Positions 8,401 through 16,958 of a stretch of 64,000 nt of DNA are shown here, piece after piece. The notes beneath the pieces are model-generated. The model had not been told where the DNA came from, did no database searches, and saw only the letters and a list, made by a program, of their open reading frames with translations. A program made the position numbers and the translations under genes. Source of the DNA: JACMRP01 sp047302465 (GTDB lineage Bacteria > Bdellovibrionota > Bdellovibrionia > Bdellovibrionales > Bdellovibrionaceae). Positions within the stretch are counted from its first letter, which is position 1, and the number at the start of each line of letters is the position of its first letter. The stretch is from the NCBI RefSeq assembly GCF_047302465.1, contig NZ_CP178621.1, forward strand, positions 2,108,001 through 2,172,000, given 5' to 3'.

Positions 8401-8829
8401 GTAATTTTTTTCCTATTTAAGTTTGACTCTCTTTCAAAAAATAATGATCCTCAAAGTGTGAGGAAGATCGGCCATATGGACTTGGCCACTCTGACTAACC
8501 CCTAGATCTAGTGGTTGCATAAAGGCTGAAGGCTTTGTTGGGACCCGGACCTGGAAGGTAAAAAAGAGCACCTTAACTGTTTACTTCAGTACTCAGGAGG
8601 ATCCGATTGGAAGAAGCTCTCTTTCTCTGTCATTGTCCTAATACTAGACCACCCGCTTTGTGGATAAACACAGAGTAAAATGGACTGGTAGAAGACAACA
8701 AAAGACAAATAGCAAATACGACTTAATAAGATACAACATCGTTCGGTTTTTACGGAGGGGTAAAAACTGAGTGGGATTTTTTTCGCTCTTTTTCTTGGGG
8801 ATAAAGAGCCAGCAATGAGGGGACGCAAT
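8401..8829 (+). promoter_or_regulatory. Long structured leader region of nrdA
   Basis: About 430 bases between a terminator and nrdA hold no convincing gene. I see a TTGACT box at 8423-8428 and small hairpins GGCCA/TGGCC (8470-8487) and AACC-CTAG/CTAG-GGTT (about 8497-8516). A perfect GTTTTTAC/GTAAAAAC hairpin at 8746-8767 has loop GGAGGG. A 15-codon GTG-initiated reading frame follows the hairpin and stops at 8818, overlapping the upstream in-frame ATG at 8815. No known riboswitch or RNA family is recognised, and no clear NrdR box is visible. Confidence 0.4.
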
Positions 8830-11256
8830 ATGCTAAATCAGGAGTCCAACGGACAGGGCTATCAGTCTGATTCTACACCACACATCATGAGAGTTAAAAA
8901 GCGCGACGGCACTCTCGAGCCAGTAGACGTTACTAAGATCGTAGAGCGCGTTACTCGCTGCTGCCAGGGTCTTGCTCAGGTAGATCCTCTTCGCGTAGCT
9001 ACAAAGGCTATTAGCGGTCTTTATGATGGTGCTACTACTAAAGAACTCGACAATCTTTGCATTCAAACAGCAAGTCTACTTATTGGTGAAGAGCCAGAGT
9101 ACTCTCGTTTGGCTGCCCGTCTTCTTTCTACATTTATTGATGAAGAAGTGCGTTCGCAAAAAATCGGCTCTTTTGCTGATTCTGTGAACTTGGGCGTACA
9201 AAAAGGTTTGATGAACGACTCTCTTCATAAGTTTGTAGAGGCGAATAAAGCGGCTTTGTGTGCTGCGATTGAGCCTTACCGTACAGATCGTTTCGAATAC
9301 TTCGGTCTTCGTACTGTTTATGATCGTTATCTATTGAAAAACCCAACTTCACGCCAAGTGATTGAGACTCCTCAGTACTTCTTTATGCGTGTGGCTTGTG
9401 GTCTTGCACAAAACGTGGACGAGGCTATCGAATTCTATCGTTTGATCTCTTCTCACGATTACATGGCTTCAACTCCAACTTTGTTCAACTCTGGAACTCT
9501 TCGTCCACAAATGTCTTCTTGCTATTTGTTGGACTCTCCACAGGACGATCTAAAGTCTATCTATGATAAATATACTGATATCGCCCTTCTTTCTAAATTT
9601 GCTGGCGGTATCGGCGTGGCATTCAGCCGTATCCGTTCTCGTGGTTCTTTGATCAAAGGAACTAACGGTCACTCTAACGGTATCATTCCTTGGTTGAAAA
9701 CTATGGATTCTTCCGTTGCAGCTGTAAATCAAGGCGGAAAACGTAAAGGTGCTGCTTGTGTGTACTTGGAAACTTGGCACGCAGATATCGAGGAGTTCCT
9801 TGAGCTTCGCGACAACACTGGTGACGAAGCAAAACGTACTCACAACTTGAACTTGGCAAACTGGGTTCCAGATTTGTTCATGAAACGTGTAGAAACAGAT
9901 GAAATGTGGTCTTTGTTCGACCCGAACATCGTACCTCACTTCACAGATACTTACGGTGAAGAGTTCGAAAAAGCTTATGCTGAAGCAGAAGCTAAAAAAA
10001 TGTACTCGAAACAAATCAAAGCTCGTGATTTGTACGGCCGTATGATGAAAACTTTGGCTCAAACTGGTAACGGCTGGATGACTTGGAAGGATGCTTCCAA
10101 CATGAAAGCCAACCAAACTGGCCAACCTCAAAACGTGATCCATCTTTCAAATCTTTGCACAGAGATCTTGGAAGTGACTTCGAATAAAGAAACTGCGGTT
10201 TGTAACTTGGGTTCTGTGAACTTGGGTCGCCACATCACCAATGGTGAGTTCGATTTCGAAAAATTGGCACGCACTGTTCGTACAGCTGTGAAGTACTTGG
10301 ATCGCGTTGTAGATATCAACTTCTACCCGATCGAAACTGCCAAAGACAGCAACCACAAATGGCGTCCAGTAGGTCTTGGTTTGATGGGTCTTCAGGATGC
10401 TCTTTTCCAATTGAAGTTCCCGTTTGATTCAGACAAGGCTCGCGATTTGTCTGTAAAAATCCAAGAAGAGATTTATTACAATGCGATGGTCGCGTCTTGT
10501 GACTTGGCTGAAAAGTATGGAACTCATGGTGCTTACGAGGAAACTCGCGCAGCTCAAGGCATGTTGCAATACGATCTTTGGGGTGTAACTCCAAGCCAAC
10601 CAGAGCGTTTCGTTAAATTGAAAGAACGTATCAAAAAGCACGGTTTGAGAAACTCTCTTGTGATCGCAATTGCACCAACTGCGACGATCGCTTCTATCGT
10701 AGGTTGCTACGAAGCGACTGAGCCACAAGTCAGCAACTTGTTCAAACGCGAAACATTGTCTGGCGAGTTCATGCAAATCAACCGTTACTTGGTAGCGGAT
10801 TTGAAAGCTATGAACCTATGGAATGAAGACGTTCGTAACGAAATCAAAATGATGGACGGATCTATTCAAGATGTGGCAGCAATTCCACCGCAATTGAAAG
10901 AGCTTTACAGAACTGTTTGGGAAGTCCCAATGAAGGCGTTGATCGATATGGGCGCTGATCGTGGTGCTTACATTGACCAATCTCAGTCTTTGAATCTTTT
11001 CATGGAAAGTCCAACTATCGGTAAGCTTTCTAGCATGTACATGTACGCATGGAAAAAAGGTCTGAAAACGACTTATTACCTCCGTTCACGTCCAGCGACT
11101 AGCATTGCAAAAACGACAGTGAAGAAAACTACGACAGGAACTTCAACAATCACCGAGACAACTATTGTCGAAGCTGCACCTAAGAAAGAATATTCTGATG
11201 CAGAAGTGATTGCTTGTTCTATTGATAACCCTGAAGCCTGCGAAGCCTGCCAATAG
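8830..11256 (+). CDS. nrdA: Ribonucleoside-diphosphate reductase alpha subunit, class Ia (808 aa)
   Basis: An ATP-cone (RVKKRDGTLEPVDVTKIVER) occupies the first 100 residues and gives allosteric control. Active-site residues are visible: Cys231 in SSCYLLDSP, then N441, C443 and E445 in SNLCTEILEV, and C458 in AVCNLGS. The C-terminal CEAC is the redox tail that passes electrons from thioredoxin or glutaredoxin. The enzyme converts NDPs to dNDPs in the cytoplasm with NrdB. I chose ATG 8830 over the in-frame ATG at 8815 because GAGGGG lies seven bases before it. Codon use looks like that of a highly expressed gene. Confidence 0.96.
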   Translation: MLNQESNGQGYQSDSTPHIMRVKKRDGTLEPVDVTKIVERVTRCCQGLAQVDPLRVATKAISGLYDGATTKELDNLCIQTASLLIGEEPEYSRLAARLLSTFIDEEVRSQKIGSFADSVNLGVQKGLMNDSLHKFVEANKAALCAAIEPYRTDRFEYFGLRTVYDRYLLKNPTSRQVIETPQYFFMRVACGLAQNVDEAIEFYRLISSHDYMASTPTLFNSGTLRPQMSSCYLLDSPQDDLKSIYDKYTDIALLSKFAGGIGVAFSRIRSRGSLIKGTNGHSNGIIPWLKTMDSSVAAVNQGGKRKGAACVYLETWHADIEEFLELRDNTGDEAKRTHNLNLANWVPDLFMKRVETDEMWSLFDPNIVPHFTDTYGEEFEKAYAEAEAKKMYSKQIKARDLYGRMMKTLAQTGNGWMTWKDASNMKANQTGQPQNVIHLSNLCTEILEVTSNKETAVCNLGSVNLGRHITNGEFDFEKLARTVRTAVKYLDRVVDINFYPIETAKDSNHKWRPVGLGLMGLQDALFQLKFPFDSDKARDLSVKIQEEIYYNAMVASCDLAEKYGTHGAYEETRAAQGMLQYDLWGVTPSQPERFVKLKERIKKHGLRNSLVIAIAPTATIASIVGCYEATEPQVSNLFKRETLSGEFMQINRYLVADLKAMNLWNEDVRNEIKMMDGSIQDVAAIPPQLKELYRTVWEVPMKALIDMGADRGAYIDQSQSLNLFMESPTIGKLSSMYMYAWKKGLKTTYYLRSRPATSIAKTTVKKTTTGTSTITETTIVEAAPKKEYSDAEVIACSIDNPEACEACQ

Positions 11257-11270
11257 AAAGGACTCTCATC

Positions 11271-12269
11271 ATGTTGCTCGATCCTGGATTCAATCTCACT
11301 CTCCGTCCTATGAAGTATCCGATTTTCTACGAAATGTATAAAAACGGGATCAAAAACACTTGGACTGTCGACGAAGTAGACTTCTCGACAGACCTTGTAG
11401 ACCTTCACTCTAAAATGACTCCGGCTGAGAGACATTTGATCTCTCGCCTTGTAGCTTTCTTTGCGACTGGCGATTCTATCGTTGGTAACAACTTGGTATT
11501 AAACTTGTACAAACACGTGAACTCTCCAGAGGGCCGTATGTACTTGTCTCGCCAACTTTATGAAGAAGCTTTGCACGTTCAGTTCTATCTGACGCTTTTG
11601 GATACTTACATTCCAAATCCAGACGAAAGAGCGGAAGCCTTCTCTGCGATCGAGAACATTCCATCTATCAAAAAGAAAGCAGACTTCTGCTTTAAGTGGA
11701 TCGATTCCATCAACGATTTCGACACTCTTGAAACTAAAGAAGACCGTCGTAAGTTCTTGATGAATATGATCTGCTTTGCAACTTGTGTAGAAGGTTTGTT
11801 CTTCTTCGCAGCGTTTGCTTACGTATACTTCTTGCGCTCAAAAGGCCTCTTGGCAGGTCTTGCGACTGGCACAAACTGGGTTTTCCGTGACGAATCTATG
11901 CACATGGCTTTTGCTTTGGAAGTGATTAAAACCGCTCGCAAAGAAGAACCAGATTTGTTCAACGAACAAATGGAAGACATGGTTGTACAAATGCTTGAAG
12001 ACGCCATCGACTGTGAGATGGAATTCGCTCAAGACGTTTTGCAATACGGTCTAGCTGGTATGTCCGCAAAAGACATGCGCCAGTACTTGGAGTTCGTAGC
12101 GGATCAACGTCTCGAGAGCTTGAATATTGCTCCAAGATACAATGTGAAAAACCCATTCTCGTTCATGGAACTACAAGACATGCAGGAACTTGCAAACTTC
12201 TTCGAAAGAAGAGTTTCTGCTTACCAGATGGGAGTTTCCGGAAGCGTGTCTTTCGATGAAACGTTCTAG
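11271..12269 (+). CDS. nrdB: Ribonucleoside-diphosphate reductase beta subunit, class Ia (332 aa)
   Basis: The diiron ligands are all present: D68 in ATGDSIVGN, E99 and H102 in YEEALHVQFY, E174 in CVEGLFF, and E208 and H211 in RDESMHMAF. The radical tyrosine is Y106, four residues after H102 as in E. coli R2. It therefore generates a tyrosyl radical for NrdA. It starts 14 bases after nrdA with AAGGA upstream, so the pair is one operon. Its last 14 bases overlap the start of the next gene. Confidence 0.96.
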   Translation: MLLDPGFNLTLRPMKYPIFYEMYKNGIKNTWTVDEVDFSTDLVDLHSKMTPAERHLISRLVAFFATGDSIVGNNLVLNLYKHVNSPEGRMYLSRQLYEEALHVQFYLTLLDTYIPNPDERAEAFSAIENIPSIKKKADFCFKWIDSINDFDTLETKEDRRKFLMNMICFATCVEGLFFFAAFAYVYFLRSKGLLAGLATGTNWVFRDESMHMAFALEVIKTARKEEPDLFNEQMEDMVVQMLEDAIDCEMEFAQDVLQYGLAGMSAKDMRQYLEFVADQRLESLNIAPRYNVKNPFSFMELQDMQELANFFERRVSAYQMGVSGSVSFDETF

Positions 12270-13248
12270 AGAGTTTTTTCTTTGGGCCTTTTTTCTGGCA
12301 TTATGCTTTTGGGCAGGTTACCTCAAGGGATACCTGCCCTTAACATTTAAACAGAACCTTTTCGCCAAAGGCCCTGTTCGTATTTTGAACGCCACTCCTT
12401 TTAATTTTCCCCAGGACTTTATCAAAACTCTTGAAGACGACCTTGGCCAGAAGATTGAAATTCAAAGAGTCAAAAACTGGGACGAGCTTCAAGCAAAAAT
12501 GGTAACTAAGACCGGGGCACACCTGGTACTAGCACCCTCTTTTTGGGCTCGGGATATGGATCGCGAGTCTCTGATCATGAGACTTAACCCAATTCAAACG
12601 AAAGTCGAAAAGCGCATTTCTCCGGACTTCATTTCTTTGCAGGGAAAAAACCTCAATGCCCTTCCACTCTATTGGGCTGTGACCGACTTCCGCGTTCACA
12701 AAGACAGCACTTTGGGGGACAGTCTTGATCAGGCTTTACAGAATAAAGCACTGACAGAAATTCATCTCTATCCCGATCAAGATCTAATGGTGACGCATTT
12801 GAAAGTCTGGGCCAAAAGCCCTGCTGGAAGCCTGAAGCTAAAAGATGTTTCCACATTTCAGTTTAATAAAATTCCTACGGATATTTCTAAAACTGCGATT
12901 TGGGAATACCCACATCTTGTGAAAGATCCTAATACCCGCTCTCTAACAACGGGGAATAGCCGGGCTTTCATGGTCTATAGCATGATGATTCCTAGAAACT
13001 CTTCTAATAAAAAACTATCTTATCGTTTGATTGAAAAAATGATGGATCCACAAATCGAGGAAGCGATTCTTACGAAGCTCCCAATGGGTAGCACCCTGCA
13101 AGTGACTGATAGTTTTCAAATTGCAAAAGAGAAACGCTCAACCGAGCTTCGAGATCTTAAACTTCATGAATTGATTATTTTGGAAAAACGTCTTCCGGAT
13201 CTTTTTCAAGAGTACTGGCAAAAGTACAACTTTATCTTACCAAATTAA
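12256..13248 (+). CDS. Membrane-anchored solute-binding-like protein (330 aa)
   Basis: The ATG at 12256 lies inside the nrdB 3' end; the longer frame has no better start. One hydrophobic segment (about residues 7-25, FFLWAFFLALCFWAGYLKGY) acts as an anchor or uncleaved signal. The rest resembles a spermidine/putrescine-type periplasmic binding fold: an RILNATPFNFPQDFIKTLEDDLG first strand-helix unit, LPLYWAVTDFRV in the middle and a helical tail. The ligand is unknown and no permease is adjacent. Coupling to nrdB suggests shared transcription rather than a shared pathway. The 3' end overlaps the convergent lipoprotein gene by 17 bases. Confidence 0.6.
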   Translation: MKRSREFFLWAFFLALCFWAGYLKGYLPLTFKQNLFAKGPVRILNATPFNFPQDFIKTLEDDLGQKIEIQRVKNWDELQAKMVTKTGAHLVLAPSFWARDMDRESLIMRLNPIQTKVEKRISPDFISLQGKNLNALPLYWAVTDFRVHKDSTLGDSLDQALQNKALTEIHLYPDQDLMVTHLKVWAKSPAGSLKLKDVSTFQFNKIPTDISKTAIWEYPHLVKDPNTRSLTTGNSRAFMVYSMMIPRNSSNKKLSYRLIEKMMDPQIEEAILTKLPMGSTLQVTDSFQIAKEKRSTELRDLKLHELIILEKRLPDLFQEYWQKYNFILPN

Positions 13249-13744
13249 GGAATAGATAACCGCCACCAGCGTTCGTCACAGGCGCGCCTGCCGAGTCATA
13301 AGCGACAAGTTCGAGCTTCACTGTGTAGATACTGCTGACTGCTAAATTACGAATATCAATCGCAACACCGAACTTTCCTTTACGGCAAGCAGGAGTCACT
13401 GAAGAACCGGTTACGCTATAAGTAGGAGCCGCCACTGGCGTATTTCCATTCTGAGTAACGACAGTCACATTGATTCTGTTATTTGGGTAAGTAGAAGCAT
13501 GGCAATCACCACTGACCTCTACTTTGGTATCCGTTGCTGCTGGATACAGAGATACTGTATTTCCGGTTGTAGTTAATTTTAAAAGATTGGCGCTAGCAGC
13601 TTGGCTAGCACAGCCGTTAGCAGGACATTTCGATGTGTCTTCGTAGTCACCCACTAATCCACCCTCAGAATATTGATTACACGCCGAAAGCAGAGCGCAT
13701 CCAGCTACCAGTAGGAGTGAATTTAAAAGAGGTTTCATAGACAT
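13232..13744 (-). CDS. Predicted lipoprotein of unknown function (170 aa)
   Basis: The ATG at 13744 has GGGGGA eight bases upstream; another ATG two codons on is also possible. The signal peptide ends in the lipobox LSAC with cysteine near residue 22. The mature protein begins with two cysteines (CPANGC) and is otherwise rich in beta-prone Thr/Val/Ser stretches, with two further cysteines, suggesting a disulfide-stabilised beta-sandwich. I do not recognise the family. A strong copy of the GTCTCA palindrome lies about 65 bases upstream of the start. Confidence 0.78.
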   Translation of the reverse strand: MSMKPLLNSLLLVAGCALLSACNQYSEGGLVGDYEDTSKCPANGCASQAASANLLKLTTTGNTVSLYPAATDTKVEVSGDCHASTYPNNRINVTVVTQNGNTPVAAPTYSVTGSSVTPACRKGKFGVAIDIRNLAVSSIYTVKLELVAYDSAGAPVTNAGGGYLFLNLVR

Positions 13745-13809
13745 ACGGAAAGTCCCCCTAATATCCATACTAACAAAGTATCGGAATATTAGAGACAGGA
13801 ATTTACTTT

Positions 13810-13824
13810 ATCTCAGAATGAGAC
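13810..13824. promoter_or_regulatory. GTCTCA-N3-TGAGAC palindrome upstream of lipoprotein gene
   Basis: Read on the minus strand it is GTCTCATTCTGAGAT, 11 of 12 positions, identical over the palindrome to the copy at 1449-1463. Downstream on the minus strand, 27 bases after the site, comes CGATACTT, also found 28 bases after the site at 55727. Confidence 0.55.
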
Positions 13825-13856
13825 AAAGCGACTTTCCATAGTCTAAATAGTTGGAT

Positions 13857-14297
13857 CTAGCGCCCTCTGCGTAGGAACTTTTTCGGTCTTTGCAGCAGCA
13901 AATCGAGACTAACACCTGGCTTAATAAAGAAGCGAACATGAGTCCCCGAGGCATTCACAAATACAATCGCCGGCATACTTTGGCTCGAGTGTGAGAACAC
14001 GGTTCCACTATAAGCATGACCAACAGAGCCCAAAATCGCGACTGCAATACACTGCCCGTGAGTGACGTCCGTGATCGTCATGTGAACGGTATTGAAATTT
14101 GCACCTTCTTCAAAGCGAACTACCAATTCTTGGCCGTCAAAACGTGTCGTCCAAGTGCCAAGAACAGCTTCGACCTCAAGAACATTTTTAGACATGTCGC
14201 TTGGCCAAACAATAATTGGATCCGAGTCGATTCCTGCAAAAGCGTGGAGATTAAAACTTAACAGAACGAATATGATCATCAGGAAGAAGTTTTTCAT
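13857..14297 (-). CDS. Small exported protein of unknown function (146 aa)
   Basis: A clear Sec signal peptide (MKNFFLMIIFVLLSFNLHAFA) is followed by about 125 residues of beta-rich sequence with a single cysteine and a basic C-terminus (RPKKFLRRGR). No family is recognised. Its ATG overlaps the stop of the upstream regulator gene by four bases, so it is translated from the same mRNA. It may be an exported product made in step with the regulator. Confidence 0.65.
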   Translation of the reverse strand: MKNFFLMIIFVLLSFNLHAFAGIDSDPIIVWPSDMSKNVLEVEAVLGTWTTRFDGQELVVRFEEGANFNTVHMTITDVTHGQCIAVAILGSVGHAYSGTVFSHSSQSMPAIVFVNASGTHVRFFIKPGVSLDLLLQRPKKFLRRGR

Positions 14298-15403
14298 AAA
14301 GTCTCCGCATCTTTGAATTTTACAGTAGTAGTCGCTGGCATATAATAACCCTTACGATCCCGCAGAATATACTTAGGACTTTCTGGATCTGGTTCTAAAA
14401 GAGTTCTTAGTCTTTTAATAGAGACATAGATGACATTGTCATGAATGCTTGAGTCGTACGGCGTATTCCAAATTTTCTCGATAAGCTCTTCTTTAGTAAA
14501 CCGATGCCCAGGGTTTTTAGAGAACGCTTTAATGAGTTCAAAAAGAATGTGCTGATGTTTAAAATCAACGGCACCTTTATAACGCTCTTTAAGTTTTAAA
14601 ACCTGACTATCGATAATAAGATCACTATCAATAAGATTTTTCTCGTTCATTGGGAACGTCGTTTTGATCGCACTATACAGGCGCGGAAACTTTTCTTTAT
14701 CCAGGCCTGTTAAAGCCAATGTCCCGTAAATCTCGGCAAGCTGATTTTTTCCCTGACGATGATAAGCGCGCGCCATTTGGACTAAAATATTAGCTTCTAA
14801 ATGATGATAGCCGGCGCGCTTTGCCAACTCGTAAGCTTTCCAAGTAAGGTCCACACAGCTATCAAACTTATTTTCTTCCTGATAAATATGACTCTTCAGA
14901 ATAAAACAACTGATGGTGACTTCGTCCAACTTCATCTCATCAGCCAATACCAAAGTCTTTTCAATCAACGTGTGAGCACTAGCAAAATTACGCTCAAGAG
15001 TCGCCACGAAAGCCAACGCATGCAGGGTTCTTGCGACGCCCTCATGATCTAGAGCTTGGGTCGAATGAGTTAACGCTTTTTCAAGAAGAGCAGCGGCTGT
15101 GATTTTCTCGCCTTTGGCCAGTTGCCACATCCCCATTAAATGCAGACCTCTTCCTTGGGTTTCGTCTTCTTTGAAGTTCACAAGGACAGAGAGCAGATCG
15201 TTGTAGATAGAATCGATCTCGCCCAAACGCATAAGCTCATGGTGGCATTGGAACAAAAGGCGAGCGGCTTGAAGCCATAGCTTAACGTCACTGCCTTTAG
15301 AGCTTTCGCAAATAGCAAAGCACAACTCAGAAGACTTCTGAAAGCTTCCGCGCTGGTAATGCAGACGTGCAATATTGAAAGATAAATGGAGCTCGCTCGA
15401 CAT
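14294..15403 (-). CDS. TPR-repeat protein with C-terminal winged-helix DNA-binding domain (369 aa)
   Basis: The N-terminal 280 residues are tandem helical hairpins of TPR type. The C-terminal 90 residues fit the OmpR/PhoB-type winged helix (Trans_reg_C), including FTKEELIEKIWNT, DNVIYVSIKRLRTLLEPDP and the terminal YILRDRKGYYM. This order is the reverse of SARP activators, which carry the winged helix first. It is a cytoplasmic transcription regulator with probable protein-protein input through the TPRs. ATG 15403 is used; the frame also has a TTG nine codons earlier, and neither has a good Shine-Dalgarno sequence. A candidate partner for the recurrent GTCTCA operator, but nothing links them directly. 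Confidence 0.8.
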   Translation of the reverse strand: MSSELHLSFNIARLHYQRGSFQKSSELCFAICESSKGSDVKLWLQAARLLFQCHHELMRLGEIDSIYNDLLSVLVNFKEDETQGRGLHLMGMWQLAKGEKITAAALLEKALTHSTQALDHEGVARTLHALAFVATLERNFASAHTLIEKTLVLADEMKLDEVTISCFILKSHIYQEENKFDSCVDLTWKAYELAKRAGYHHLEANILVQMARAYHRQGKNQLAEIYGTLALTGLDKEKFPRLYSAIKTTFPMNEKNLIDSDLIIDSQVLKLKERYKGAVDFKHQHILFELIKAFSKNPGHRFTKEELIEKIWNTPYDSSIHDNVIYVSIKRLRTLLEPDPESPKYILRDRKGYYMPATTTVKFKDAETL

Positions 15404-15481
15404 GGGGGTGGAAAATAAGATCCTGACCAAACTTAGTCAAGATCTTAACAAAAGTGAAAATGACGGAGAGCTTAATTGTCT

Positions 15482-15508
15482 AGAAATCGAGCAAAATGGT
15501 CGATTTCT
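15482..15508 (-). terminator. Terminator-like hairpin after scpB
   Basis: AGAAATCGA and TCGATTTCT form a perfect 9-bp stem, 20 bases past the scpB stop. The minus-strand tail after it is only partly T-rich, so termination strength is uncertain. Confidence 0.45.
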
Positions 15509-15527
15509 AAGGGTTTTCTGAACCGAA

Positions 15528-16958
15528 CTACATCGGAGCTTCGTCTTCGCCGATGTCGTCTGCCTCGCCTAGGAATGGCAATTCGTCATCTTCGGAGAAC
15601 TCTTCAGAAGCTTCTTCCTCAGTTTCAGCGTCGAATTCAGCAATCGCTTTCTGCAATTCTGGGTTTTCTTCTGACCCAGCCGCCTCAGCACTCGCCTCTT
15701 GAGCCACAGCGCCTTCTTCAGACACTACTGGAGCCGACTGCCCTGCTGCCAAAGCTTCATCGTAACGCTTCAACCAGTTCACATCGCGAGTTGGTACGGA
15801 TTCTCCCAAAGCCAAAGCTTCGCGGATGTTCTGAGCTTTTTCTTGATCACGTTTTTCACGTTGACGGATTTTCTCTTTTTCAAAGAAGTCCGAAGAAGTT
15901 GCGATCTCTTCCAATTGTTCCGTGATTTTTGTGAGTTCTTCTTCCCCTTGAGAGTAAGAATTTCCCACAAGCTCAGACATAGAGTCTGTGATCGTCGCCA
16001 AAGTTGGTTTTTGAACCTCTTCATCCTCACCGATTCCTTCTGGAAGAAGTTCATCGATCTGAGAAAGAGTTGGAAGTTCTTTAAGATTACGCAGACCGAA
16101 GATCTCAAGGAACTTACGAGTCGTACCGTATTGCATAGGACGACCAGGAAGTTCGCTCTTACCTTCGAAGCAAACCAAGTTCTTCTCCATCAAAGCGCGG
16201 AGCAAGTGACCTGACTCCACGCCACGGATAACATCCACTTCGGATTTAACCAATGGCTGCTTGTAAGCAACGATCGCCAAAACCTCAAGAGCCGGTCCAG
16301 ACAATTTGAATGGACGCGCTTTCAAAGTGCGGCGCATGAATTCCATATTATCGATCTTCGTACGTAGCTGATAGCCCCCCGGAACTTCTTCCAAAGTCAC
16401 GCCACGACGACCACCCGCATATTCCACAGCCAAGCTGTCTAATACGCGACGGATTTTTTGAGTATTAATATTCGTACCTTTAAAGACCAACTTCAAAGAA
16501 GCCAGACTTACAGGACGATCAGAAGCAAATAGGATACTTTCGATGATGGACTCAAGACGCTCTTCTTCAACGAATTCAACTTCTTCGATTTGAGCAGATT
16601 CAAAACCGTCAAGCTCAGTGCCTTCTAGAGAAACTTCAGAACCTTCTACTAAAGCCTCTTCAGCCAATAATTCTTCAGCATCTTCTTCACTGACTTCAGG
16701 TAAGAAGCCTGGAGTTTCTTCCTCCTCTTGCAAGAAAATAGCAGCATCAACTTCAACGTCGGAAGACTCTTCAGACATCTCTTCGTTGTTTTCTTCAGCT
16801 TCTTCAGATTCAGCCTTCGCCTCTTCAGCAAAGAACTCTTCAGGAAGAGCATCCCCTTCGCTGTTCTTTTCTGCTGTACTTAGACCTTCGTCATTAAATA
16901 GCGATGCGGATTCAAAGGCCTCTTGTGCCAAATCGGATACTTTCTTTTTCTTAGCCAA
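15528..16958 (-). CDS. scpB: SMC-associated segregation protein ScpB with long acidic extensions (476 aa)
   Basis: The core winged-helix pair, about residues 130-300, contains RLESIIESILFASDRPVS, the LEEVPGGYQLRTK wing and ALEVLAIVAYKQP, all typical ScpB blocks. It acts with ScpA and SMC in chromosome condensation and segregation. The core is flanked by an N-terminal Glu/Ser-rich stretch of about 125 residues and a Glu-rich C-terminal region of about 170. That makes it more than twice the usual length of about 200. The start is TTG at 16958, with a GGGGGG-rich ribosome site, and overlaps scpA by eight bases. Confidence 0.9.
   Translation of the reverse strand: MAKKKKVSDLAQEAFESASLFNDEGLSTAEKNSEGDALPEEFFAEEAKAESEEAEENNEEMSEESSDVEVDAAIFLQEEEETPGFLPEVSEEDAEELLAEEALVEGSEVSLEGTELDGFESAQIEEVEFVEEERLESIIESILFASDRPVSLASLKLVFKGTNINTQKIRRVLDSLAVEYAGGRRGVTLEEVPGGYQLRTKIDNMEFMRRTLKARPFKLSGPALEVLAIVAYKQPLVKSEVDVIRGVESGHLLRALMEKNLVCFEGKSELPGRPMQYGTTRKFLEIFGLRNLKELPTLSQIDELLPEGIGEDEEVQKPTLATITDSMSELVGNSYSQGEEELTKITEQLEEIATSSDFFEKEKIRQREKRDQEKAQNIREALALGESVPTRDVNWLKRYDEALAAGQSAPVVSEEGAVAQEASAEAAGSEENPELQKAIAEFDAETEEEASEEFSEDDELPFLGEADDIGEDEAPM

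Noticed and set aside
8461..8610. Possible 6S RNA, SRP RNA, RNase P RNA or cobalamin riboswitch before nrdA
   Set aside because: None of the conserved sequence blocks of these RNAs could be matched by eye, and the reductase is the iron-dependent class, so a B12 switch is not expected.
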